Position numbers and translations under genes: made by a program. From Bolinopsis microptera (Eukaryota > Ctenophora > Tentaculata > Lobata > Bolinopsidae), in NCBI RefSeq assembly GCF_026151205.1, contig NC_087080.1, positions 4,693,096-4,753,095 of the forward strand: a stretch of 60,000 nt of DNA, in the 5' to 3' direction. This document shows positions 1-11,286 of this stretch, in pieces; within the stretch, counting starts at the first letter, position 1, and each line of letters starts with the position of its first letter. The notes below the pieces were generated by a model that worked only from the letters and a program-made list of their open reading frames with translations, ran no database searches and was not told where the DNA came from.

Positions 1-970
1 CTTAGAACCTGCTCAAAAGGTAGTAATATACATTAAAACCCAGATTCACCGCGGAGTTTTGGAGAAAGGAAATGGCTGCGGTTAATCGGGGTTTACGGTA
101 AATTGGGGCTTTACTGTTCTCTGAATACCAACACACTAACAATGTCACAATATGTAAAACAAACTAAAATTATAAGAATACCATACAATACCATACAATA
201 CCTATACAATATTAGGGGTCGCCCATCGATTTCAGATGCCTAAATCAATTTGCCCTCTGTCAGAACTTGTAGCCAATAAAAATGAAGTTTACCGCCCATT
301 TCAAAACTAGTCTAAACGTTGGGATTAGTTTGATTGCACGTTTTGTCGGGTGCTCTCATACCTACCCGTGGTATTTAACTTCACAGTTTACGTTAAAACT
401 TCACAGTTTAGATCCTTTTTTACTAGGTTATTTATTCATTTTGAGTGTGTGCCTGTAATCGGAGCTATATAAATGAGCGTCAGCACTAAGTTTGTAATTG
501 AATCATTATTATATCGAAACTTATTGTTCGCGTTCTTATAATAGATGAATTTCTTCAGAGGACTGATGAATCACGAGATATCCTGAATCTGATTGGCTAT
601 GGCTTCTTATTTATCCTCACAACGCTCAAATGCTGGTTTTCTGATATAAACCTGATTCCGTTATAAGGTAGCTTGGAGTGAAAGTTATCGTTGTGAGTGG
701 TGACATTAAACTCCTGATAATGATCCCGTGCAACACGACATCTGTCCGACAGCGACATCTGTCCGACAGCACTATTTTCTTGTGTTTGAAGTGATATCTC
801 AAATTTGGCACATAGAAATTCACCCTAACTTCCACAAATTATTTGTACCACCATACTTTATTGAAAGTACAATATGATCCGACATACACTATTGTCCGGA
901 TAATCTATTTTCTGAGTCGGACAGATTTCGCTGTCAGACAGATCGAATTTTAATGAGATCAATCGAATTT
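1..970. other. Non-coding stretch with a small imperfect inverted repeat
   Basis: I see no convincing gene here. A TATA-like ctatataaat near 467 is followed by only a short ORF. Between about 736 and 945 the motif gacatctgtccgac is tandemly duplicated and reappears in inverted, imperfect form (gtcggacagatttcgctgt, near 917-935), suggesting a decayed 210-bp inverted-repeat element. A 19-bp direct repeat (atcgaattttaatgagatc) lies at about 943-980. Confidence 0.4.
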
Positions 971-1000
971 TAATGAGATCACGTGACTAACCCGTGCCGA

Positions 1001-1225
1001 ATGATTGGGTGACGTTCAACAAGGAAGCAAGAAGAACCAGAACAGTGATCTGCACTGATTAGGTGACGAGCGACTTGTATAAAATTTATGTTTTTGCTGA
1101 TTGGGTCACAATTCACATTCAACAAGGAAGCAAGGAGAACCCGAACGGTGATCAGCACTGATTGGGTCACGTTCGACAAGCAGGACTGTCAGCCCTGATA
1201 GGGCCATGATATGGTGGTATAAAAG
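1001..1225 (+). promoter_or_regulatory. Promoter with duplicated CCAAT module and TATA box
   Basis: A module of roughly 75-80 bp, containing attgggtgac/attgggtcac and the string ttcaacaaggaagcaag, occurs twice (about 1001-1075 and 1099-1178). Each copy carries reverse-oriented CCAAT boxes (ATTGG) next to GTCAC/GTGAC. A TATA box, tataaaag, lies at 1218-1225, about 80 bp before the first ATG at 1306. The order of inverted CCAAT boxes, TATA and ATG suits an RNA polymerase II core promoter. Which factors bind is inference. Confidence 0.6.
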
Positions 1226-1305
1226 AGAAGACCATTACATTACAATTTATTAAGTACTTATCACTCCTCTCAACTACAACCTATTCTAAACTTACTCCTG
1301 ATCGT

Positions 1306-2874
1306 ATGGCTCTCGGACATTACCTGACCTTTATCGGAGGGAAGGCTCCTTTACCTGATCCTGCTGCACTTCTGACTGCCGGGGATGTCTTGAGATACCT
1401 GTCCTTCTGTGCCACTCCTACTCTAACTGGAACTCCTCTACTTCACCAGGTGGCTCAGACTCTCTTGGACACCTACTGCTGCTCCGACTCCCACAAGTCT
1501 CTTGTCGGGTTAGCATTTTGTTAATTTTTTACGTATTGTACTGTATTGTATTGTATCTGGTAGTGTACTGTATTGTATCTGGTTTTCAATACCGTATTTA
1601 TATTAAGGGTATTTTACATTATACCGTTTTGTACTGTATTTTATCTTTTATTGTTCTTTGCTGTGCTGTATTGTATCTGGTATTGCAATTTTATTGTATT
1701 TTATCTGATAGGCGGTGACCTATCTAAGAACAATTTTAATTCCTGTCCTTTTGTACTTCATTCTGCCTCTAATTTTAACATCATAATTTCTGGTTAAACG
1801 TTAATAAAGGTAATAAATGTTATTATTTCAGGAGACTGAAGAAAACTCGAGAACAAGCTCGTAAATATTCTACTTTAAGCGTTCAAACTGTCAGAAAGCG
1901 GAAGGAAGAGCTCGAGAAGAAGATTTTCATTAACTATTCTTCCTCTTCTGAAGTTCAGTCCCAGACACCTACACCAGTAACTTCTGAAGTCGTGCTCGTT
2001 CCAGAGATCAACGTTGACAGTTCTGCGAGCCCTGAACCTGTTTTTGACCAGAATCTCTCTCCTGCAACTGCTGTTTCCCCTGTCCATGAACCTGTTGCTG
2101 ACCAGAATCTCTCTCCCGTAACTGCTGTTTCCCCTGTCCATGAAGCTGAACCTTCTGCCCAGACTCAGGTAATATTAACACATATAATATTGGATACATG
2201 GGACATTCATGATGAGCAACCAATTGGTTTTTTTGGTAATTTATGGCTATTAACCAGATTCGTTAACGCGTCATTTCGGGCCAAGACAGCTAAGTTGGAG
2301 CTTATATTAAGTTTTGTTTAAGTTGTCTCATTTTTGCTATTTTCAGTCACGCAATTTACGAGAGGGAAAGAGAAGACGGAGTCTACAACTGGACTCTGAC
2401 ACCGAGGGATCAGACAGTGATACCGACAGCGACAGCGACTTTGAACCTGACCAGAGGTAAAAATCTCCTACTTTATTGGTGGAAAGTTTCCGGTTTTAAG
2501 TTTTTTTTTGGAAATTGGAAGTTTCAGTTTCAATAAAATATTCCATCCCCGTGACATCTCATCAACCGTGTCTAAAATTGTATCAATTTTGCATAAAATG
2601 GTTCCAAATTCAAAGGGACCTTTTCAATATATAGAGTTACAGGACTTACTGAGAATAACGTACATTTCAAAATTTAACGTTTAACTAATCCTTCAGGACA
2701 CCACCAGCTAAGAAAGGGAGACACAACTTAAAGAAGCTGGGAGATCTTAGATCAGAACAGATATCCAACAGGAGCGCATCCCGTATTCTCAGCAAATACA
2801 ACGAGGTAATCGGGATACAGGAGCAGGTGACAGAGAAGATGATCCGGGACATGCGGGCTAAGGGTTTGTTGTAA
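1306..2874 (+). CDS. Unrecognised four-exon gene, about 275 aa, basic/acidic C-terminal half
   Basis: The exons are 1306-1508, 1832-2168, 2347-2456 and 2697-2874. All introns are GT-AG, and the codon phases (2, 0, 2) join without a stop until TAA at 2872-2874. The start is the first ATG after the TATA box at 1218. The N-terminal 67 residues are hydrophobic and cysteine-containing, but not a clear signal peptide. Residues 68-100 are rich in K, R and E and could form a short coiled coil. Residues 135-172 hold two copies of a 17-residue repeat built on DQNLSP-TAVSPVHE. Exon 3 has a basic GKRRRS patch followed by an acidic D/S tract. Exon 4 adds PPAKKGR and a helical C-terminus. Two basic patches suggest nuclear localisation. 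I do not recognise the family; a domesticated transposon protein is possible. The exon structure is well supported, the function is unknown. Confidence 0.7.
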
Positions 2875-3992
2875 ATGTATACTTTCCGATGCATATTATG
2901 ATTCTATTGTGTATGGTTCCGTTAATTTATATTATATAAATCCGTTTAGTTTTTAGTGTAATACCCTGTAATGTATTATTATATAAAATTTGATAAGTTT
3001 GAAATATTTGAAATATTTGTTCGGAATAGTAAAATTCAAGTGACAGATAATTGTGAGAGTAACATTAGATCACTGTTATAAATAACATTTGGTAAATATG
3101 TAAGTTTTATAACCCTAGCAGAAACAACTTGGCAAGGCACTTAGGTAGTAACCACACCAAAATACGTGGACACATACCACTGTAACGGTATGTAGATTAA
3201 CTAGATCCACACTATTCTAGTTCTACACAGTGCAGCTTCATGTAGTATTACTGAGGGGGGGGGGGGCCCTTTTATAATTAAAAAAGCCCCCCCCCCCCCC
3301 CTTTTGGTATGAAGCTAGTCGTTACTTTTTATACTCCGTATTACCAAGTGTACTCTGAATACTCCAGCAACACTACCTTTATGAATAACATCTAACTTAG
3401 ATCGGGTTCTGGACAAAACCTAGAAATGACAACACCTGCTATATTGTACACATATTATACACGTGCATAACACGTGCAAGACAATCTTAACCAATCAGCA
3501 GTGATTGTTCGAGGACACACTTAGTAATAATATTACCGATAAAACTTAGCGGTCATTATAAGGAGAGGAAATTAAGCTGATCCCAATACAGTGGGGTGAT
3601 GAGTAGTAGTATTTTTATCATTGTGAAAGACACGTGATATTTGTAGAAAACATAACACAGTCAGAGTTAATACAGTGGGTCTAGTTAGTAAGCCATGTAA
3701 CTTAATACAATATTAAAACATTCACAACATTACACTTTAAAGCCCACCTGCCCACCTGCCCAGAATATCAACCAATGCTCTGGATAAATTATAGTAATTA
3801 AACTCAGTGAGTCGAGAAATTGAACAACATTTACACAGTAAGTAATAGCTAATGATAACATAATCTGTTTTGGAAACTGAATTCAAGATGACATTATTAG
3901 CTGGGCCGGGTCAGTGAGAATAGTTAAATCCTCAGGAGATTATCTCCACCACTCACACCTCTTGTAAACTATTAAGTATTTATCCAGGTTAA
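2875..3992. other. Intergenic stretch with G-run/C-run hairpin
   Basis: No gene seen. At about 3253-3301 a run of G is followed by a 20-base AT-rich spacer and then a run of C, forming a potential very stable hairpin. The rest is AT-rich sequence without open frames. It could hold the 3' UTR of the upstream gene and further 3' exons of the minus-strand gene ending near 3993. Confidence 0.5.
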
Positions 3993-5041
3993 TCAATTTA
4001 AACTAACCTCAGAACGTTTCTTCATCCACATGTCTTGATCAGTGTGACGCTCAACTTCCTCTTTAGAGTCGTCCTCTTTAGAGTCGTCCTCTTTAGAGTC
4101 GTCCTCTTTAGAGTCGTCCTCTTTTACATTTTTAGAGTCGTCCTCCTTCAACACTGCATCTACGATATTATTCAACACTGCTTCCTGGGGAACTTCTTTT
4201 ACTTCTTTTACTTGAGCTTACTGACATAGTGAATATAATAATTACTTCTTTTACAGGTTTACTTGAAGTGTCAGAGGTATGTAACCGGAAATACAGGTAG
4301 ATGAAAGTGAACAACAAGATGAACGTATTCTCTAAGAATGACATCTCGCCAGGCAACATATCACATATTAACATAATATGTGTATAATATGTGTATAATA
4401 TGTGTATAATATGTGTATAATGAACATTACCTTCCCACTCTGTGAAGTAACGTGTTCTGATGTGGTAGCTGGTAGGGTTACTATAGGACCTTGATTTACA
4501 CCAGCTGAAATAAAAATCAATATTCAAATATCCCACTACCATTTTGTAATGTTCATCCAACTTGAAAAAAACTGACATATCTGCTGTTTAAAGTTCAGTG
4601 CTTCGAGAAGTTAAACATTTAGCTAAATATAACACTGATATATTTACTTCTGTTAGAAAATCAAAAGATCATAATTTCTGCAGTGTTCATAATTACCTCG
4701 CTGCTTCAGAGAATTGGCCGATTGAACAACATACGAGACCACAGCTGAAATGAGTAAATGTGAAACAAGTCACGTGATGCCCATATAAGGTTATAACAAT
4801 TGCTTAATTATTGAACAATATTGGAGCTAGCATACCAGATCACTAACATGAAATGTATACTAATGCTATGTCCTTGATATTTATTTGAGCGATTAGTAAA
4901 CAGAAGAATTTAGAACTAGATGTACACAATGAAAAATAACAGATTCAACTCACATTGATATTTATCCTCGTGGAACTGATAAATATAAATACCAACTCCT
5001 GCCAGAGCAAGAATACATAGAATTACAGGTAAATTCTTCAT
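3993..5041 (-). CDS. Small signal-anchor/secreted protein with acidic pentapeptide repeats (multi-exon)
   Basis: On the minus strand the exons are 5041-4954, 4744-4697, 4504-4431 and 4184-3993, with donors GTGAGT, GTAATT and GTAATG and acceptors TTTCAG, TTTCAG and CCCCAG. Phases 1, 1 and 0 join cleanly. The protein begins MKNLPVILCILALAGVGIYI, a hydrophobic signal peptide or signal anchor. Next comes a Ser/Thr-rich linker, then four to five copies of the pentapeptide EDDSK encoded by a 15-bp tandem repeat (about 4065-4125), ending with a charged tail. The last exon stops at 3993, but a possible donor (GAG|GTTAGT) just before it could extend the gene. The last acceptor is the weakest junction. 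I infer a secreted or single-pass membrane protein; the family is not recognised. Confidence 0.5.
4062..4126 (-). repeat. 15-bp coding minisatellite (EDDSK repeat)
   Basis: The unit tctttagagtcgtcc is repeated about four times with almost no divergence and lies in frame inside the last exon of the minus-strand gene. The exact unit copies imply recent slippage or unequal exchange. Confidence 0.85.
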
Positions 5042-5696
5042 CAGAGGCTTTGTCAGGTACCACAGTTCATAACAACTAGCATGAGCAGGCTAGAGAAATA
5101 CAAAATGGAGTGATCAAAAGATAAAAGAGCATAGTAATATACCAAACAACAATAACCAAAATACATTGTTATGATGAAAATTTACAAGAACTTGAGAATT
5201 AAATTCAAGATCTCACAATAGCTTGATACACTAATTTAACTTCGAGTATCCTGCTTTCTTATTGGAGCAAAAGATTAGATTGCGAAGAGCAGGTATAAAT
5301 TATTCCATTGTTAAATCTTTAAATGCTTTCACAAAACTGTTAGGCAGAATAAATTCTTCTAATCATTTGAGGAATAAATCAATTCAATTGAGAACGAAAT
5401 TATCGTATTTCAAGTATTTTGAATTATTGGATCAAGCTAGAGCATTTCTTCTATACATTTCTGTCACACTGTGCTGAAATACACATTCAGAGACAGTGGC
5501 TTCGCTTAGACCCTGCTGAGCTGGTCCGCACCATCTTAAAAGGGTGGCACCTAAACGTTATTTGAATGTGGGACAATTTTGAAAAACATAACTTCAGTGC
5601 TACCAAAATAGCACATTTTACTCTACAATATTTTAGAAATTTTATCGACGAATTGTCTCAAATCATCAATCGATTTTACCTTTCTATTTTACTAAG

Positions 5697-5922
5697 GGGA
5701 TGTGGCTCCGAAAGAGGGTGTTAAGGACACAGGGACCGGTGCCAACATAAAATTTTACACTACTGATGGGAGCTTAGATTCCAAGATGACTGGGATATCG
5801 AGCATTGTAAAATTGTTCATTGTGTGGGATTGTGCAGAGGTGGCTAATCACATTATCAGACACTTGGAGAGGATGAATGATCAAAATGGTGCATTCAGCA
5901 AAGAGCAAATTTGCACAATAGC
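5697..5922 (+). CDS. Possible orphan internal exon, 74 codons
   Basis: An open frame of 74 codons is flanked by an acceptor (tttctattttactaag|GG) and a good donor (GC|GTGAGT). The translation looks like normal coding sequence (DVAPKEGVKDTGTGANIKFY, then a hydrophobic stretch around IVKLFIVWDCAEVANHII). No matching upstream or downstream exons were found, and repeats begin 90 bp further on. It may be a relic exon of a gene or of a mobile element. Function unknown. Confidence 0.3.
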
Positions 5923-6011
5923 GTGAGTAGCTTTTGTTGATGTGCCTTGAAAGTGATCTTAAACGATTCCCCATTCAATTCTGATCGGAACACGTCAACT
6001 TAGTGCAGAAT

Positions 6012-7180
6012 GGGGGGGGGGGGCCAATGGCATAAAATGGCATAAAATGGCATAAAATGGCATAAAATGGCATAAAATGGAGACTTTTTCTATGGAGAAA
6101 ATGGAAAAACCCATGAGTAATTCTCCATTTTCTCCATTTTATGCCATGAATTTTGTCTTCGAAATTTCATCTTTAACACCATTTAACACCTAAATTGGAC
6201 ATCCTAACATGTTTATTTACGCTTACTAGGGGCGTAACAAGCTTATGAAAGCTCATAGTAGGCTACTAGATGCTTATACTAGGTTAGTAGAGGCACACTT
6301 CAGGCAAACTCATAATTACTCAAGCCTGGTGTAAAGTTATTTCTACAGGCTACAGCAGGAGTGAGTAATAGGGGAGAGTAATAGGCACTGAGAAGTGAGA
6401 CCTACATCCTCGACAGTCGAAACAAGCTCGCACTGCAAAGGGGAGACCTGCCTTCCGAGATCGCATACGTACCTCTCGTATCGAGAGCTCCCGATTCCGA
6501 GCTCGTGTTGCAAAGGGGAGGCCTGCCTTCCGAGATCACATTACCAGGGGGAAGCCTCGAGTCCAAAATTGTGTACCGAGGGGTAATTCTTTAAGTCAAA
6601 ATTTTTCAAAGTTTTTCTGAAAAACACTTTTCTCCACGTTTCATGCTACCTTGTTCATTATAAGCCGAAAATATTTTTTCGGTCAAACTTTTTCAAATTT
6701 TTTCTGAAAACCGCTTTTCTCCAGGTTTCATGCTACTCTGTTCATTATTTGCCGAAAATATTTTTTCGGTTTTTCACCTTCCGCTCGATACACAATTTTG
6801 GACTCGAAGTAATGCGATCTCGGAAGGCAGGCCTCCCCTTTGCAACACGAGCTCGGAATCGGGAGCTCTCGATACGGGAGGTACGTATCGAAAATGACTC
6901 GGACCGAACATTTTCTAAGTCAACATTTTTCAAAGTTTTTTCTGAAAACCACTTTTCTCCATGTAATGTTTCATGATACTCTGTTCATTATTGGCCGAAA
7001 ATATCTTTTTTTTAAATAATTTTTCTCGAAATTCTAAATTTTTCAGGTTTTCAATGGCATAAAATGGCATAAGATGGCATAAAATGGAGACTATTTCTAT
7101 GGAGAAAATGGAAAAACCTATGAGTGATTCTCCATTTTCTCCATTTATGCCATTGGCCCCCCCCCCCCCCCCCCCCCCCC
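6012..7180. mobile_element. 1.17-kb inverted-repeat element with oligo-G / oligo-C ends and 8-bp TSD
   Basis: The element starts with 12 G followed by CCAATGGCATAAAATGG and ends with the inverted counterpart CCATTTATGCCATTGG followed by 24 C. It is flanked by a perfect 8-bp target duplication, TGCAGAAT, at 6004-6011 and 7181-7188. Inside both ends lie arrays of ATGGCATAAA. Further in is a fold-back of roughly 100-bp arms (about 6470-6577 against 6785-6895). Between and beyond these arms are three copies of an approximately 90-bp tandem repeat (near 6596, 6684 and 6920). No transposase ORF is present, so it is non-autonomous. An 8-bp duplication fits hAT-like transposition; homopolymer termini are unusual. 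Confidence 0.8.
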
Positions 7181-7289
7181 TGCAGAATCAAGCAAGTTAT
7201 AGACATATTTCATACATATCAAATTGGATGTGCTTTCGGTGAAGATATAGCGCATACATATGGTTCCGTGCCATTTTACTGACACCACG

Positions 7290-7635
7290 CAGTGGCGTAA
7301 CTTTGACTGTAACAGTCAAAGGCGCCCCCCGCTCAGTGACGAAAAGTGCCCCCCCCCTAAAATTTTTTGTGTCCCTAAAAAAAAAGGTCGGGTACTTTTT
7401 TTCTCGCCCCCCCCCCCCCCTACAGCTTTTTGCGCCCCCCCTGAAGCAAAAAAGGTACCCCAAATATTTTTTCGCGTCCACCGAACGTTAAATTGGACAG
7501 GAAAATACACAAATAAGGCGTTTTTTCAGTGAAAGGGCCTAAAATTTAGGAAAATTGCGCCCCCCTTATACGGCCCACCCCCCCCCCCCCCCCCCCGGCA
7601 CAGCATGGTCTGCGGGGCCCTAAGTTACGCCACTG
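7290..7635. mobile_element. hAT-like MITE, copy 1
   Basis: 346 bp bounded by the 14-bp perfect terminal inverted repeat CAGTGGCGTAACTT and flanked by the 8-bp duplication ACACCACG (7282-7289 and 7636-7643). The interior has runs of C and phrases shared with the second copy near 52.7 kb. No coding capacity. TIR sequence and 8-bp TSD point to a non-autonomous hAT-type element. Confidence 0.9.
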
Positions 7636-7855
7636 ACACCACGGCATCAACTTTAACGGGACTTTCCTCAAAAACCGTAAAAGATATACAACTGAAACTT
7701 TTTTGACTGGGTCAAATGCTTTAATGGCCTTCAAATCAGTATGAAAAAATAAAAAATTGGCCAAGGAATAAGAATTTTAGTGCCCAAAATTTGGATCCCC
7801 AAGTGGTGTCAAAAACGCGAATTAAATAGGTACCCTTGGGGACACCACTGGAAAA

Positions 7856-10628
7856 ATGACCTGTCACAAATACAATGGAAGCAGTGTGGTTGACTATTTT
7901 GTAATCACCTCATGGGCAAGAGATCATGTAAACTCTCTCCAAGTAAAAGAGTTTACATCATACTCTGATCATTGTCCATTAGTCTTGAAACTCACTACAT
8001 TTGAACCATTTGTCGCAAACTTCCAGCTCCCAGACTTTTCTAACTTTCCTTGTGGCTATAAGTGGGATAGCAACACCTCCCATTCACTATTTAAAAAAGC
8101 CCTTACCTCGCCCGAAATTATCAACAATCTGGAAAGCATTGTGACAAATGAATTTAGCAGTACTCTCGAGGGCAATCACGAACTGAACGATGCAGTCATA
8201 AAATGTCTCCACAGTGCTGCTGATATAGCCTTAAAAGTGAAAAAGCCTCCCAAAAATTCTGCCCGTAAGAAATGGTTTGACCCACAAGTCAACTCCTCGC
8301 GGCGGAACCTAAATAGGCTAGCAAACCGGCTTGGTAGTTAGCACTGTAACAGTATCCTCAGACGAGAATACTTTAAGCAACGCAACAAGCATAGCAATTT
8401 TGTAAACAGTAAGAAAGTAGCTTTCCTTAAGAAGTTAAATGAAGCTATAGAAGAAGGTCACATACTCGACTGGAAAAAATTTAAACGGCTTAAACAAGAA
8501 CATGACACTAGCCCCTTACTTGACAAATTTGATTTAGCTAGCTTCCATGACTTCTTTGCATCCCTTTATAAAAAACCAGACCAGGAGCCAGATCTCACTC
8601 ACCACAATCACAAACATTACCCTGAACCACCAGATCTGGATATCCTAAATAAGCTCATGTCAGAATCTGAAGTGACCTCTGTTGGTAGCTGTATGGGTAA
8701 ACTGTTTTCTAGCATCTTACTTGAGCGTCTCCGGCACTTCAAAAAGCTCTACTGCCCTGACCCAAAAGAACAACTAGGGTTCTCGAAGGGTGCTCAAACA
8801 AATGACCACGTTTTTACCCTTAAGACAGTCATTGACAAATATACCAAGGTTAAGAAAGCTCGTCTCTATGCATGCTTTGTTGATCTAAGAAAGGCCTTTG
8901 ACACTGTATGTAGGGACCTCCTTCTGCACAAAATCACATGCCTTGGAATAACTGGAAACTTCTTCAATTGCCTAAGTGATATGTATAGAAACTCAATAGC
9001 TCATATTAAAATCTCCAAACTCTTGTCCCCTAATATTGACATTGGAAAAGGAACAGAGCAGGGACACCCTCTATCACCGGACCTTTTTAAAATCTATATC
9101 AACGACTTGTCATCTCTCCTGAAATCTGTTGGTGATTATCCTATTCTAGCTGACGTCCTAATATCACATCTGCTCTGGGCTGACGATCTTGTCCTACTTG
9201 CCCTAAGTCCCAAGGCCTTGCAAGACAATATAAACATGTCCTATTCGACTTCTGTAACTCTATGGGCCTTGAAGTAAACATTAAAAAAACCAAGATTCTC
9301 ATATTCTGCCCTCCTAAAAGAAAAAAATCCTATGAAACATTCATTCTGGGAGGCCAGCCCATCCAACACACCGAAAAATACTGCTATCTTGGCATTATAT
9401 TCCACAGAAATGGATCTTTTACAGCAGCAAATACTGAACTGAGGGCCAAGGCTCTCCGTGCTCTCTATGGCCTCAAAGGCAATATCGTCAAAGATGCCCT
9501 CTCTCACCGTTCCCTAAACATTCTATTTGACTCTCTAATAAAACCGATACTGCTCTATGGCTGCCAAATCTTATGTCCTCACTCAAAAACCATGAGATAC
9601 CTCTCCAAAACAGATAGCAAAGCCAACCCCCAGCATACTCTCAGGTACATCTCACAAGACCACTATGAAAGATTCCACCTTAATTTTATCAAGTGGTCCT
9701 TGTCTGTCCATTCAAAAGCATCAAATATAGGCTGCTGGGGTGAAAGTGGGCGCCACCCCCTCTTCTTTGAAGCCTGCAAACTTGCAATAGATTTCTATAG
9801 TCGTCTTGAAAGCACTGAAAATGAACTTCTCCCCGCTGCATTTCACGAGCAGATTATGCTGGGCCTTCCTTGGTACACCAACATCTCTAATCTTCTCACC
9901 AAATATAACTTCCCCCACTCATCCTCTTCAAAATCCAAGCTCTCTACCCAAATCAGTCACAACATGAGGGAAGAATTTGTGGATACCTGGAAATCTGCCA
10001 AGGCATCCTCACCTAAATTAGAATTCTACAATCAAATTAAACATGATTTTGAACCAGAAACATACTTAGGAGTGGTTAAGATCCCCGATGCTCGGAAAAG
10101 CTTAACAAGGTTTCGTATTAGCTGCCACAATCTTTACATTGAGAGGGGCCGTTACGAAACCCCCCTAGTACCAAGAGAACATCGATGGTGCACTTTTTGC
10201 TTTTTCAGCAAGGGGCTTAAGCCTATTGAGGACGAAATTCATGTTCTAACTGACTGTTTACTCTACTCCTCAGTTAGAGAAAAATTTAACTTCCATCCCA
10301 AAAATATTACTGACCTAGCCGGTTTGCTATCCGATAAAACACTAGACCCTACAAAATTTACTGCCACAGCAAGAGCAATCCATTCAATTCTCTCTGTGAA
10401 CGAAAATTTTACAGCCTACTATAAGAGCCCAGATATCCACTCAAATACTGGCCAATGCATAATGCTATAGGACCTCAAAAATAGTATTATAAAACATTTC
10501 TATTTTATCCCTACACATTTGTAAATAACTAGAATTGTGTAACCTTAAATTATTTCAGAATTATAACTATTGTGAATTCAATAAAATAATTATCACTTTT
10601 GTATCCTTGTATCCTTGTATCCTTGTAG
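7856..10628 (+). pseudogene. Defective I/Jockey-like LINE ORF2 (endonuclease end, RT, C-terminal zinc knuckle)
   Basis: The 5' end is truncated: the reading begins near the end of the endonuclease (SYSDHCPL). RT motifs follow: CFVDLRKAFDTV, EQGHPLSPDLFKIYINDL and the catalytic box LLWADDLVLL (W in place of the usual Y/F before ADD), then the thumb and a C-terminal C-x2-C...H-x4-C knuckle. Three lesions are visible. There is an in-frame TAG at 8339-8341. Between about 8660 and 8690 the RT fingers appear deleted, so the frame jumps from the linker to the GKLF motif. A frameshift near 9234 moves the reading to the frame that runs to 10470. The 3' end carries three copies of TATCCTTG (10601-10626), a microsatellite tail typical of non-LTR elements. 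The clade assignment is tentative. Confidence 0.85.
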
Positions 10629-11013
10629 GTAATAATTATTTTAGTCTCTTGAGTCTTGACACCACTTTATAGTAAGACGGGTTTCTGCTAGTAACGATAA
10701 AGCATGGTGAAGATAAAAATATTTCACACATAGACTCGACTTTTGAGGGTTAAAGCAGATGATAAAAAGGATGAGGACTCCACATTAATGAGGATGCATG
10801 AAAACATAACTATCTGTCAAATCATATATCGAAACGATAACATATAATCAAACAGATGCAAAAGGAATCCCGAAATGCAGCAACAACACTAAAGAATCTT
10901 AAGTTGTTTTGTGAAAATACATGATGACAATATTTTCTGCAGCGCTCGATTTTCATACTACAGTGTAAATTTTTTTATAAAAGATTATTCAAACAATATA
11001 CACATAATATAAC
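10629..11013. other. Flank without a gene
   Basis: AT-rich sequence between the LINE tail and the next foldback element; no open frame or repeat recognised. Confidence 0.5.
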
Positions 11014-11286
11014 AATTCACGGGTCCGTATTGCCTGATTTAAGTTACAGAAAAGCCGCCAGCGGATGGCTAGCGGGCGCCTAACGGAGATGCACTAAAAT
11101 GCAGCATTCATACATAGCGGATGGCTAGCGGAGTATAGCGGACGCCGCGCGCAAACTAGCGGAGAATAGTACTAGCTTCATTAACACACCCGCTAGTTTC
11201 CGCTAGCTATCCGATATTGCCGCTAGGTCCGCTAGCTTTTCTGTAACTTAAATCTGCAAAATCGGCTATATACGGACCCGTGAATT
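11014..11286. mobile_element. Foldback MITE of about 273 bp
   Basis: The ends are perfect inverted repeats, AATTCACGGGTCCGTAT and its complement. The symmetry continues inward with gatttaagttacagaaaagc against its complement. The centre contains several GCTAGCGG/CCGCTAGC words, so most of the element can fold on itself. AATT may belong to the terminus or be a 4-bp target duplication; I cannot decide. No ORF. Confidence 0.8.

Noticed and set aside
5262-5477. 71-aa ORF
   Set aside because: Starts at a non-ATG codon; no splice partners and no recognisable features.
7197-7532. ORFs across the MITE with poly-Pro/Gly stretches
   Set aside because: Caused by C-runs in the non-coding hAT-like MITE.
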